NCBI GenBank assembly: GCA_021372295.1
Contig: JAJFUS010000006.1
Span: forward strand, 62,001-126,000
Source of the DNA: a bacterium
GTDB lineage: Bacteria > Armatimonadota > UBA5829
Direction of reading: 5' to 3'
Length of the DNA: 64,000 nt
In this document: positions 25,859 through 33,691 of the stretch, piece after piece
How positions within the stretch are numbered: the first letter of the stretch is position 1
Layout: every line of letters begins with the position of its first letter
Position numbers and translations under genes: made by a program
Notes under the pieces: model-generated
The model's input: only the letters and a program-made list of their open reading frames with translations
The model's database searches: none
Told to the model about the DNA's origin: nothing

Positions 25859-26422
25859 CTAATGAATGCTGTGGCCTATCCGTACTCGGCAAACAACTCG
25901 AAGGCAAAATTTGGAAGTATAAACAGACCGTAGAATGTCAGCCAATCCCCCGGAGCCGAGCATTCTGGGGTTGTTTCTCGCTTCACCCAGTCCGTCAGTA
26001 AGGAGCAGGAGGGCATCTCCCTGCCTAAGCTCAATTGTCGCCTCCGCATACTCCGAATCGACAAAAGCGCCGACAGTTATGCCATCAGCCTTGAGTTCCA
26101 AACACCCACCTGTAATTTTTCTGTATAGTATAGGCGGCTCATGGCCTCCGTTGGAGTATGTAAGCTGCCCATAGGCAGCATTCATTACTCCACCGATTTG
26201 TGTTTCCTCTGATCCCGCTTCGTACATCGCTGCGATTGGCACTGCACCGAAATGTTCAGGAACTCTCGGCAGAAACACTCGCTGCAAAAGCACGACCAGG
26301 CTACAGGTGACTGCGTTTGTCAGGTTCCATGAGCGAAGGCCATTGGTAGGGAGTCTTGGCTTAGGGTGAAGCCATCGCATCATTTCCTCTCGTTTTTTAC
26401 ATGCGCGTCGATTTGACACCAT
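25859..26422 (-). pseudogene. Internally deleted SpoIIE/PP2C phosphatase remnant
   Basis: An open frame of 187 codons whose middle reads LLQRVFLPRVPEHFG...AAMYEAGSEETQIGG, the usual beginning of a SpoIIE-type phosphatase. It then jumps directly to GQLTYSNGGHEPP and LLLLTDGLGEARNN, which belong 80 or so residues later. The segment with the metal aspartates (GGDFYD, GDVSGKG) is missing, so the product could not be an active phosphatase. The ends on either side have no family similarity. It faces the intact phosphatase gene tail to tail and is probably a decaying paralogue. Confidence 0.75.
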
Positions 26423-26477
26423 CAGCCAGATCGTTATAATAGAGATGTATGGTAAAGGGTTTCAGGAGCGAGTCGAT

Positions 26478-27476
26478 ATGGACAACGAACAAATCATCCG
26501 TAATTTGCGACTGCAGCTGCTGATCGAAAGAATCTTCATAGCAGTAATCGCAATTATCCTCATCACAGCCTGGGGCATCGGGCGCATTCGCGGCGACAAG
26601 TCGATGATAGTCGTCGATGGCAGACCCGTGGTATGTGTGCCGTCCGAACAGGAAGCCAAGGGCGTTCTCCAGGAAGTCAAGCGCAGCACAGGCTGCGACC
26701 CCGCCGAAATTGAATTCAAGCAGGAAGTTCGCGTGGCCAGCGCGCCCAGAGACGCTCATCCGGTGAGCCGTCACAAGGCCGTGAGGGTCGTCAGACACGC
26801 GGTGTCCCCGGTTGTGCCGAGATGGTCTGTAATTGTCGACGGCAGGCCGATTGTGGCCGTTCCAGACCGCAAAACAGCGGGAGATGTGCTCGAACTGGCC
26901 AAGATGAAGTTCGGCCAAATGGCGAAAAACCTCGCCGAAGAGCCGCAGTTTAAGGAAAGTGTGAAAGTCGATGTCGCGGCGATCGACCCGGCGTTGTACT
27001 GCAAGACCGCCGAACAGGCCGTTAAGTTGATCTTCCATTCACCGGTACCGGTAAGAAGAGATGCGATATACGTCGTCGAAAATGGCGATGTCGCATCATC
27101 AATTGCGTCCAGACATGGGTTGAGCCTCGCGGAACTGGAATCGCTTAATCCGGGCATCACTCTCGACCGGCTGCAGATCGGCGACAAGATCAGAATCAAA
27201 CAGACCCAGGCGGGCAAGGCCAAGCTGACGGTGGTCGTTCGTGACCAGAGTGAACGTATCGAGAGCACTCGCGCGCCGATTCAGCGAGTCTCCAGCGCAA
27301 GTCTCTACACAGGCAAGACGGTCGAACTCTCGCCTGGAACTTCCGGCAAGCGCCAGATTAAGGTCGCCACGATTTATGAAAACGGCCGCAAGGTCGGTAG
27401 TGAAATCCTGGAAGAGACAGTCCTGCGCGACCCCGCGCCTCGCCGGATTGCAATAGGAATCAAACCCAGAAGATAA
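26478..27476 (+). CDS. Membrane-anchored LysM and G5 domain protein
   Basis: A protein of about 332 residues with one N-terminal transmembrane helix (about 13-33). Two similar units (VDGRPVVCVPSEQEA and VDGRPIVAVPDRKTA) follow, then a LysM domain around 200-245 (YVVENGDVASSIASRHG, LESLNPGI). A C-terminal G5 domain (about 250-330) contains LSPGTSGKRQIKVATIYENG. Both LysM and G5 bind peptidoglycan or amino-sugar polymers, so it probably sits at the cell wall. No peptidase domain is present, unlike many G5/LysM endopeptidases. I favour ATG 26478, with AGGAG 9 nt upstream, over the TTG or ATG starts nearer 26445. Confidence 0.85.
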   Translation: MDNEQIIRNLRLQLLIERIFIAVIAIILITAWGIGRIRGDKSMIVVDGRPVVCVPSEQEAKGVLQEVKRSTGCDPAEIEFKQEVRVASAPRDAHPVSRHKAVRVVRHAVSPVVPRWSVIVDGRPIVAVPDRKTAGDVLELAKMKFGQMAKNLAEEPQFKESVKVDVAAIDPALYCKTAEQAVKLIFHSPVPVRRDAIYVVENGDVASSIASRHGLSLAELESLNPGITLDRLQIGDKIRIKQTQAGKAKLTVVVRDQSERIESTRAPIQRVSSASLYTGKTVELSPGTSGKRQIKVATIYENGRKVGSEILEETVLRDPAPRRIAIGIKPRR

Positions 27477-27542
27477 TCTCAGTTGTTGGGTTAGAAATTG
27501 CCGAGATCGGATATAAACATAGCGCTTGGGCGCATATTGTTT

Positions 27543-29345
27543 ATGAGACGACGATCAAAGCAAATCCCATCAGAGACTTCATATCAGCGTGCGGGAAGTT
27601 GGGCACTGACGCTCACTGTAGCGCTGTTGCCGCTCGTCTTCTGGCCCACCGCCAATAACACCAATCTCGCAAAACCGCTGCTGATTATTGCCGGGTTGCT
27701 GGTAATATGCGGCATTTTTGTCGCGAGGATCGTAGATGGCGAGCGATTGGCGCTGAAGCCGCACGCTCTCGATATATGCGTCGGTGCGTATGCGCTGGTG
27801 GTATCCGCGTCATGGATATATTCCGACTACCGACACGCCACAATCGGCGCGATCCGAATTTGTCTCACTTATACGATCTTCTACTTCGCCGCAAGACTGA
27901 TCCTCACCAACGACCGAGCGCGAGCGCGTTTGGTGTCTGCTCTGCTATGGGGATGCATCGGCGTCTCGCTTGTCGGGATATACGAGCGTTTCGGAAACCT
28001 GCCCTGGGGCGACCCGAACGCGGTCGTTTCGACGTGGTTCAACCGCACTTATCTTGCCGCGTATCTGATGACCGTGATCCCCGTGTCGATCTGGGCGATG
28101 TTGGGAAAACGCCGGGCGCTTGGACTTGTTTGCGCGGCATTGTCGATTCCGGCGCTGGTGTTTACGTCGGCGAAGATCGCCTGGCCAGGCATAATGCTAA
28201 TGATGGCGGTCGCTCTGGCAGGAGCATGGCCTATTCTAGCCGCGAAGAGAAAGAGTCAGATCGGGAAAGCGATGCTCTCGGCGGTTGTGCTTTGTGTCGC
28301 GATTCAGATTGTGGCGGGGTGGCGATTCCCGCAGAGGTCGCCCGCCCGCCTGGTTGCACAGGCATTCTCCACTCAGACCTATTCATCCAACACGGCACGC
28401 CTGGGAATTATGAAGACCGCGTTCCGTGTGGGAATGCGCCAGCCTGTGATTGGCGGGGGCGCGGGGACTTTCAGTGTATACGCGCCCGGATATGCTGGTC
28501 ACGAGTGCAGTGTCAACATTTTTGACGACAAGTCTACGCATGGGTCGGTGGTTATCGGCCACGCCCACAATGAGTTCCTGGAAGTGTTTGCCGACATGGG
28601 AATTTTGGGGCTGATTGCATTTATGTCGATGCTGGCTGCCGCAGTGTGGATGCTCAGACAACTGCTTCGGCGCCAGGATATATCGGTTGCAGACAAGAGT
28701 CTTGCGGTCGCGCTGGCGGCCGGGATTACGGGATTTTTGTCCGCGAATATGGTCGGCATATCCGCGAGAGTGCCCGGCGAGGCTGGATTTCTGTATCTGT
28801 TTCTGGCGCTGATTGGGTCAATTGACTGCATGAGTGTCATGCTAAAAGCCGAAACCGAGCCTCAATGCGATCTAAGGCCGAAAGTCCTTGTAACGGCTCT
28901 GTCCGCCGTTTTTGTGATGCTGCTCGCCATCGGGTGGTCGTCCATTATCGGGCTGCGATCGAGCGTGTATATCCAGAGGGGAGAATTGGTCCTCACAGAT
29001 GCTTACGACAGTTCCGGGGCAGCTATCGCGATAGATCAATTTCGAACCGCATGCGCATTGACCCCAAAAGACCCGCAGGCGTGGTATGAACTGGGGAACG
29101 CGCTGGCGGTATACGGCCGACATCCTCAGGCTCTGGGCGCGTATGAGATTGTGGGGAAGCTCTCTCCGGGTTACGGCCGGTTGCACTTCAACCAGGGCAC
29201 AAGCCTTTTTAACATTGGAAGATACCGCGACGCCGAGCGCGAAATGGCGTTGGCCTACAAACAGGACGGCCTTCCAGACAGCAAGGCAAGGCTGAGTTTC
29301 CTGAGAGATCTGCTCCGCTCAAAACGATATTCATACTTGCGTTGA
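27543..29345 (+). CDS. O-antigen ligase (Wzy/WaaL-like) membrane protein with C-terminal TPR
   Basis: About 600 residues with roughly a dozen membrane helices. The Wzy_C core contains TARLGIMKTAFRVGMRQPVIGGGAGTF and GHAHNEFLEVFADMGILGL; the arginine and histidine there match ligase and polymerase signatures. After the last helix, residues of about 485-590 form two or three TPR units (DPQAWYELGNALAVYGRHPQAL). Family members join or polymerise lipid-linked glycans at the outer face of the inner membrane, and the TPR form is common in EPS systems. The start is uncertain: ATG 27543 or TTG 27498, neither with a good ribosome site. The next gene is unrelated. Confidence 0.83.
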   Translation: MRRRSKQIPSETSYQRAGSWALTLTVALLPLVFWPTANNTNLAKPLLIIAGLLVICGIFVARIVDGERLALKPHALDICVGAYALVVSASWIYSDYRHATIGAIRICLTYTIFYFAARLILTNDRARARLVSALLWGCIGVSLVGIYERFGNLPWGDPNAVVSTWFNRTYLAAYLMTVIPVSIWAMLGKRRALGLVCAALSIPALVFTSAKIAWPGIMLMMAVALAGAWPILAAKRKSQIGKAMLSAVVLCVAIQIVAGWRFPQRSPARLVAQAFSTQTYSSNTARLGIMKTAFRVGMRQPVIGGGAGTFSVYAPGYAGHECSVNIFDDKSTHGSVVIGHAHNEFLEVFADMGILGLIAFMSMLAAAVWMLRQLLRRQDISVADKSLAVALAAGITGFLSANMVGISARVPGEAGFLYLFLALIGSIDCMSVMLKAETEPQCDLRPKVLVTALSAVFVMLLAIGWSSIIGLRSSVYIQRGELVLTDAYDSSGAAIAIDQFRTACALTPKDPQAWYELGNALAVYGRHPQALGAYEIVGKLSPGYGRLHFNQGTSLFNIGRYRDAEREMALAYKQDGLPDSKARLSFLRDLLRSKRYSYLR

Positions 29346-29379
29346 AGACTCCTAACGTATAGACTAATATCTTGGATAT

Positions 29380-30465
29380 ATGAATAACCCAAGCATACAA
29401 CATAATCAACTCAGGATGCTTTTCTGGGAGACGACGGCCGCTTGCAATCTAAAATGCATTCACTGTCGCGCCATGGCCACTGAAAATCGGGATGCGGAAG
29501 AACTATCGCCGGAGCAGAGCATCGATCTTTTGCGCTCGATTGCGTCGTTCGCGCGGCCAGTGGTGGTATTGAGTGGTGGCGAGCCGCTGGTTCGACCTGA
29601 CATATATGACATCGCATCTTTCGGCACTCAACTCGGGCTGAAAATGGTGCTGGCAACCAATGGAACCACGCTCGACACAGCATCGGCGCATAGACTGAAA
29701 GACGCTGGCATTCAAAGGGTGAGCGTGAGCATAGATGGATCGGATTCCGCCGGTCACGATGCGTTCAGAGGCGTCCCCGGCGCGTTCGATTCGGCCCTGA
29801 GCGGTATCGAAAGCCTAAAGGGCGTCGGAATGCCGTTTCAGATCAACACGTCCGTTACACGCGCAAACCTCGGCCGGCTGCCTCAGATACTGGAAATGAC
29901 GAAGTCGCTGGGCGCTTGCGCACTGCATCTGTTTTTGCTCGTGCCGACCGGGTGCGGCAAGCAAATCGCCGAAGACGAGATGATCGAACCAATAGACTAC
30001 GAACGAGTGCTCAACTGGCTTTACGACTCTTCCAGAACTGCGTCAATCGACCTAAAGGCGACCTGCGCTCCGCACTATTTCAGGATTGTGCGGCAGCAAG
30101 CATCAGCAGAAAGCAGAGAGCAGAAAGCAGAGATTACGATGCACCCACTGCATGCCGAGACCAAAGGGTGTCTGGCCGGCAGCGCGGTCTGTTTTGTCTC
30201 GCACAAGGGCGACGTATATCCGTGCGGCTATCTGCCCGTCAGCGCGGGGAATGTGCTCCATACGCCTCTCCAGCGTATATGGGAAGAGTCCGAACTGTTC
30301 AAGCAATTGCGAGATCCATCACTGCTCACAGGTAAGTGCGGCGGATGCCAATTCATACGGGTGTGCGGCGGGTGCAGAGCCAGGGCATATGCCGAGACGG
30401 GAGATTATCTTTCGCAGGAGCCTTACTGCGCATACGAACCACGCAAAGCGCATGTGCAAATCTAG
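29380..30465 (+). CDS. Radical SAM/SPASM protein, AhbD/NirJ2-like
   Basis: A 361-residue enzyme with the radical SAM cluster motif C22-x3-C26-x2-C29 (CNLKCIHC). LSGGEPLVRPDIYDIA, a VSIDGSDSAGHDAFRGVPGAF segment and LHLFLLVPTGCGKQ are typical of the AhbD/NirJ family of alternative haem and haem d1 synthesis. The C-terminal SPASM part has the cysteines of CGGCQFIRVCGGCRARA and a last Cys near 352 for extra Fe-S clusters. No other haem genes lie nearby, so peptide or other tetrapyrrole modification remains possible. The sequence at 30107-30134 is a 7-bp repeat that inserts a polar SAESREQKAE stretch. The 3' end overlaps convergent ribF by 4 nt. Confidence 0.85.
   Translation: MNNPSIQHNQLRMLFWETTAACNLKCIHCRAMATENRDAEELSPEQSIDLLRSIASFARPVVVLSGGEPLVRPDIYDIASFGTQLGLKMVLATNGTTLDTASAHRLKDAGIQRVSVSIDGSDSAGHDAFRGVPGAFDSALSGIESLKGVGMPFQINTSVTRANLGRLPQILEMTKSLGACALHLFLLVPTGCGKQIAEDEMIEPIDYERVLNWLYDSSRTASIDLKATCAPHYFRIVRQQASAESREQKAEITMHPLHAETKGCLAGSAVCFVSHKGDVYPCGYLPVSAGNVLHTPLQRIWEESELFKQLRDPSLLTGKCGGCQFIRVCGGCRARAYAETGDYLSQEPYCAYEPRKAHVQI
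30107..30134 (+). repeat. 7-bp periodic repeat inside the radical SAM gene
   Basis: Four 7-mers (CAGAAAG, CAGAGAG, CAGAAAG, CAGAGAT) in tandem add a charged loop between the radical SAM and SPASM parts. The composition resembles the ladders before nadE, birA and apgM. Confidence 0.7.
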
Positions 30466-31373
30466 CCCTTGTTTTCCAAGTCTCTCTTTATCTGTTCGAC
30501 GAGTTTTTCCGGGCTCTCAAACGCCATTTCGTCTCTAAGCCGCCTGCAGAAAACAACATCTAGGGTGGCCCCGTAAACATCGCCCTCGAAGTCTGAATAG
30601 TGAACCTCAATCGTATCCTGCAAACCCACAAATGTGGGTCTATTGCCGATGTTGCACAGGCCGCTGTATGTCGTGGCGCCGATTACGGACTCGACAACAT
30701 AAACGCCTCGAGCAGGTATCACCTGACGAGGCGATACATGGAGATTCGCCGTGGGAAACCCGAGTGTGCGCCCGATCTGCTGGCCTCTGACCACCGTTCC
30801 CCTAAGCGCAAAACGCCTTCCCAGCAGCTTTGCGGCCTCAGCAACATCGCCCCGGGAGATGAGCGCTCGTATGCGAGTGCTGCTCGCCGGGCCGCCGTCC
30901 ACTATGACCGACGGCACGATACTCACCCCAATGCCGACCTTTGAGGCAACTTCGATCAGGTAACGTGTATCCCCCTCGCGCCCTTTGCCGAAGCGGAAAT
31001 TCGACCCGACCACAACCTGTCTGGCCCGCAGATTGTTCACGAGGATGGTATTCACGAATTCGTCCCGTGACAACCCGGCGAGCTCATGATTAAACTCCGC
31101 CACGATCACTTTGTCGACACCGATGGACTCGATCATCTCTATTCTCTGATCGAGAGTGCTGATATACTGCGGAGCGCGAGTCGGCGAAAGGATTTCAGTG
31201 GGGTGTCTGTCGAACGTAAGCGCCGCGCTCGTCAGCCCGCGTTCGCGAGCAATCCGTAACAACTGCTCAAATATGGCGCGATGCCCCCAGTGAACCCCAT
31301 CGAACACTCCGATGGCCACCGCGCACTCCGTGTCCGCCGCATCGACATTCTCCAAGCCGTAAATCACACTCAA
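30462..31373 (-). CDS. ribF: Bifunctional riboflavin kinase / FAD synthetase
   Basis: A 303-residue cytosolic enzyme making FMN from riboflavin and FAD from FMN. The N-terminal adenylyltransferase has GVFDGVHWGHR and GSNFRFGKGREGD, and a helix ending SSTRIRALIS. The C-terminal kinase domain shows RGQQIGRTLGFPTANL and later NIGNRPTF with a C-terminal helix. Length and motif order are standard. No FMN riboswitch was seen in the 225 bp upstream, where the only clear structure is the terminator belonging to the gene beyond. Confidence 0.95.
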   Translation of the reverse strand: MSVIYGLENVDAADTECAVAIGVFDGVHWGHRAIFEQLLRIARERGLTSAALTFDRHPTEILSPTRAPQYISTLDQRIEMIESIGVDKVIVAEFNHELAGLSRDEFVNTILVNNLRARQVVVGSNFRFGKGREGDTRYLIEVASKVGIGVSIVPSVIVDGGPASSTRIRALISRGDVAEAAKLLGRRFALRGTVVRGQQIGRTLGFPTANLHVSPRQVIPARGVYVVESVIGATTYSGLCNIGNRPTFVGLQDTIEVHYSDFEGDVYGATLDVVFCRRLRDEMAFESPEKLVEQIKRDLENKG

Positions 31374-31536
31374 TGCAGCCTCTCCATCAAACCCATCGGT
31401 ACCTCGCTCGCGTTAATTGTTGGCCGCGATCATCGCGCGGATTGCTTATGTTCGTATGCCTGCGCGGTATCGACAACCACTGGTAGATTAGCACCACGAC
31501 GCGCTGCTGTCAATCTGTGACTGTCAGCGGATCGGA

Positions 31537-31572
31537 CAAAAGAAAGCCGCGCACCTCATTAGATGTGCGCGG
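31537..31572 (-). terminator. Intrinsic terminator of the PEP-CTERM-variant gene
   Basis: On the minus strand a GC-rich stem (GCCGCGCAC with TGCGCGGC) is followed by TTTCTTTT, 28 nt after the stop at 31600. Confidence 0.85.
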
Positions 31573-31599
31573 CATTATGAACTTGCGTTATCTGTCTGA

Positions 31600-32373
31600 C
31601 TAACCCTTACCTATCTTCCGCTTGATAGCGCCTATCAGAGTGAGACCCAGCGAGCCGAGAAGCATCGTGGGAACCTCAGGTACTGGAGGCCCATAATTGG
31701 GAACGAAGAACATCAGATCCTGCCTGGAAGCATCATCTGCCAGGTAGTAACCGTAATTCGAACCGTAACCCGCGGTAGCATTGGCCAGGGCATCGTTATA
31801 GTAACTCTCTGCATAGGTCTCAATGCCGGTTCTTATCGAGCCGGTATAGTCACCGCTGATATTGCCCAGGGCAAACCCGCCCATGGAAAAGCTCTTGTCG
31901 ATGTTCCAACTGCTCCCGTCGGTGATGGTTTCCCACACGGCAACCTGCATCGCAGACTTCTGCTGTTTGAGCGCGGTCGAGTCGTTGGCAGAGCCTTCGT
32001 CTCTCCATTCTTGATGGTTCTGGGTCATATAGATCACTCGGTCCCACGCGGTAGAATTGACCACTGTGGTCGGCATGCCGGTTACATAGTCTGCAGTCCA
32101 GGTCGTTCCCCAGTTGATGGTGCCGTTCAGGTCGATACACAACATGTTGGTGTATGAGATTGCTTCTGTAATCGTGTCGTAGACCTGGATGTACACCGGG
32201 CCGATAGCCACACTTTTAGACTGATACTGGCTTGTCCAGATGGTGCCGTTATACGACGGGTAATACTGGCTGTTGTTGAGTAAAGTGAGCTCATAGCGCC
32301 CAGTTGCAGATGCGGCGACACTTATAGCCAGTAAAAGAGCAACCGCGAGAATTGCAAGTCTTGTTACTTTCAA
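31600..32373 (-). CDS. Secreted protein with variant PEP-CTERM tail, possible thioester domain
   Basis: A 257-residue exported protein. I chose TTG 32373: AGGAGG lies 6 nt upstream and it starts a good signal peptide (MKVTRLAILAVALLLAISVA). The mature part is Tyr/Thr rich. MLCIDLNG near residue 80 and KSAMQVAVWETITD near 140 recall the Cys...Gln/AxW pattern of thioester-forming surface domains. The spacing is plausible but the Cys-Gln bond is only a suggestion. The C-terminus, VPEVPTMLLGSLGLTLIGAI followed by KRKIGKG, is a PEP-CTERM-like sorting signal. It follows the sugar transferase gene by 48 nt, so the pair is probably co-transcribed. Confidence 0.75.
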   Translation of the reverse strand: MKVTRLAILAVALLLAISVAASATGRYELTLLNNSQYYPSYNGTIWTSQYQSKSVAIGPVYIQVYDTITEAISYTNMLCIDLNGTINWGTTWTADYVTGMPTTVVNSTAWDRVIYMTQNHQEWRDEGSANDSTALKQQKSAMQVAVWETITDGSSWNIDKSFSMGGFALGNISGDYTGSIRTGIETYAESYYNDALANATAGYGSNYGYYLADDASRQDLMFFVPNYGPPVPEVPTMLLGSLGLTLIGAIKRKIGKG

Positions 32374-32421
32374 ATTTTCCCTCCTCTTAGTCCGTAGCAA
32401 TCGTAGTGACTTGCTGCTATA

Positions 32422-33204
32422 TCAACATGCTCCGCGTTTCAATAGAACGGCGGGCACGGTCGATACCAATATCCAAAGGTCAAGTAAAATAGATCTCTGC
32501 TCGATATATTGCATGTCCATGCGGACACGCTCCTCATAAGAAGTCTCGCTGCGACCACAAGTCTGCCATAATCCCGTGATGCCGGGCGTGACGGTCTTGA
32601 ACTGCTCTACACAAGGCCCGTAGATCTCTACTTCATCATGATGAATCGGTCTCGGGCCGACGAATGTCATATTCCCCAACAGCACATTCAAGAGCTGTGG
32701 CAGCTCGTCCAGACTGGTCTTGCGCAGGAATTTGCCCAGATTGGTTATTCTTGGATCGCTCTTGAGCTTGCAGTTGACGTAATACTCGCTTTTCAGATCG
32801 TCGCTATGTTCGAGTATCTGCTCCGCCCCATCCACCATGGAACGAAACTTATACATATCGAAGCTCTTGCCGTGTTTGCCGATAACTCTTCTCTTGAAGA
32901 ATATCGGCCCCGGGCTATCCAGTCTGACCAAAGCGGCAATGGCCGCAAACAATGCGCTTGAAACAAGTAAAATGGCCGAAGCCAGCAATATATCCGTCAA
33001 TCTTTTTACTGCAAAGTAAGCCGCGCCTACACCTTGATAAATTTTTGCAAGCCTCCTGCGCCGTCTCTCAACGGCAATAACAGCGGCTATTCCCATCGGA
33101 GCAAGTATGCATGCAGACGCTTCCGGCACCGAATGCTGCGTATCCGCATACGCAACACCGGCAGCAAACAGCAGAATGAATGCCGCCAGAATCACTTTAT
33201 ACAA
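32422..33204 (-). CDS. Priming sugar transferase (WcaJ/EpsE type) with PEP-CTERM-like N-terminus
   Basis: A 260-residue protein. From about residue 65 it is a complete bacterial sugar transferase: one membrane helix, KRRVIGKHGKSFDMYKFRSM, RKTSLDELPQLLNVLLGN, FVGPRP and TPGITGLWQ. These enzymes move a sugar phosphate from a nucleotide sugar to undecaprenyl phosphate to start glycan synthesis. The first 50 residues are unusual: a signal-peptide-like segment ending AGVAYA, five polar residues, VPEASACILAPMG, a hydrophobic helix and ERRRRR. That order copies a PEP-CTERM sorting signal placed straight after a signal peptide. The normal polytopic N-terminal part of long family members is absent. 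The start is TTG 33204 or GTG 33195; G-rich bases lie just upstream. A PEP-CTERM-variant gene follows. Confidence 0.9.
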   Translation of the reverse strand: MYKVILAAFILLFAAGVAYADTQHSVPEASACILAPMGIAAVIAVERRRRRLAKIYQGVGAAYFAVKRLTDILLASAILLVSSALFAAIAALVRLDSPGPIFFKRRVIGKHGKSFDMYKFRSMVDGAEQILEHSDDLKSEYYVNCKLKSDPRITNLGKFLRKTSLDELPQLLNVLLGNMTFVGPRPIHHDEVEIYGPCVEQFKTVTPGITGLWQTCGRSETSYEERVRMDMQYIEQRSILLDLWILVSTVPAVLLKRGAC

Positions 33205-33231
33205 ACTCCACCCCCCGCACGCTAATATGTA

Positions 33232-33260
33232 TTTATAGCACGACCATATGGTCTAGTCAA
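33232..33260 (-). promoter_or_regulatory. Sigma-70 promoter of the sugar transferase operon with a palindromic spacer
   Basis: On the minus strand TTGACT and TATAAA are 17 bp apart. The spacer holds a perfect 12-bp palindrome, GACCATATGGTC (33242-33253), where a repressor could compete with RNA polymerase. The start near 33225 would leave about 20 nt of leader. Confidence 0.7.
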
Positions 33261-33505
33261 GCTTGAATGGCAAACTTGGAACCAAAACTGGTAATTTTAC
33301 GAGTTCGGTTGCCTTACTGCCGACCATTATGTAACCTTGCTGTAACTTTCTGCGCAACCAATACGATATTCTTCACCACTCATTGCCATCATTTATTCAC
33401 GACAACAAATAGGAACAGCAGAGTCTGACAATAACACATGAGGCAAAAAACGTGCCAATATACCTGGTATTGTTGCAGAGTTTCAGAAAGGTGGCTCCAA
33501 AAATC

Positions 33506-33534
33506 TTGACACTTCGCCACACTGATCCTATAAT
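33506..33534 (+). promoter_or_regulatory. Perfect consensus sigma-70 promoter
   Basis: TTGACA, exactly 17 bp, then TATAAT: full consensus in both boxes at optimal spacing. The start would be near 33541. No other feature was seen in 33261-33505. Confidence 0.85.
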
Positions 33535-33565
33535 GAGCTTACATTTAATGTGGGGGTGAACGACA

Positions 33566-33661
33566 CTGAGAGTCAGGGCAAAAGAACTTAGAAGAACCAG
33601 AAAACGAGCGCAGGAAAGCTTCAAAGCGCGACTTCGAGAAGAAACCAAGAAGAAAAAATAG
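33566..33661 (+). CDS. Candidate 31-residue highly basic protein, CTG start
   Basis: A short frame reading RVRAKELRRTRKRAQESF and ending REETKKKK, more than half charged and strongly basic, with helix-forming composition. The first possible start is CTG 33566; it is preceded at 7 nt by GGGGGTGA, one mismatch from GGAGGTGA. The frame lies 25 nt after the start site of a perfect consensus promoter, suggesting high expression. Length and composition suggest binding to RNA or the ribosome, but I recognise no family. The CTG start is rare and makes the call tentative; a small RNA is the main alternative. It ends 30 nt before the convergent sbcC stop. Confidence 0.5.
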   Translation: MRVRAKELRRTRKRAQESFKARLREETKKKK

Positions 33662-33691
33662 TTACAAGTGAGCGGTTGCTCATCTGTTTCA

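Noticed and set aside
27543-29345. Considered as part of one exopolysaccharide cluster with the 31.6-33.2 kb genes
   Set aside because: A radical SAM gene and ribF on mixed strands separate them, so a single operon or cluster is not supported.
31374-31599. Possible FMN riboswitch upstream of ribF
   Set aside because: No RFN-element core motifs were found; the only structure is the terminator of the neighbouring gene.
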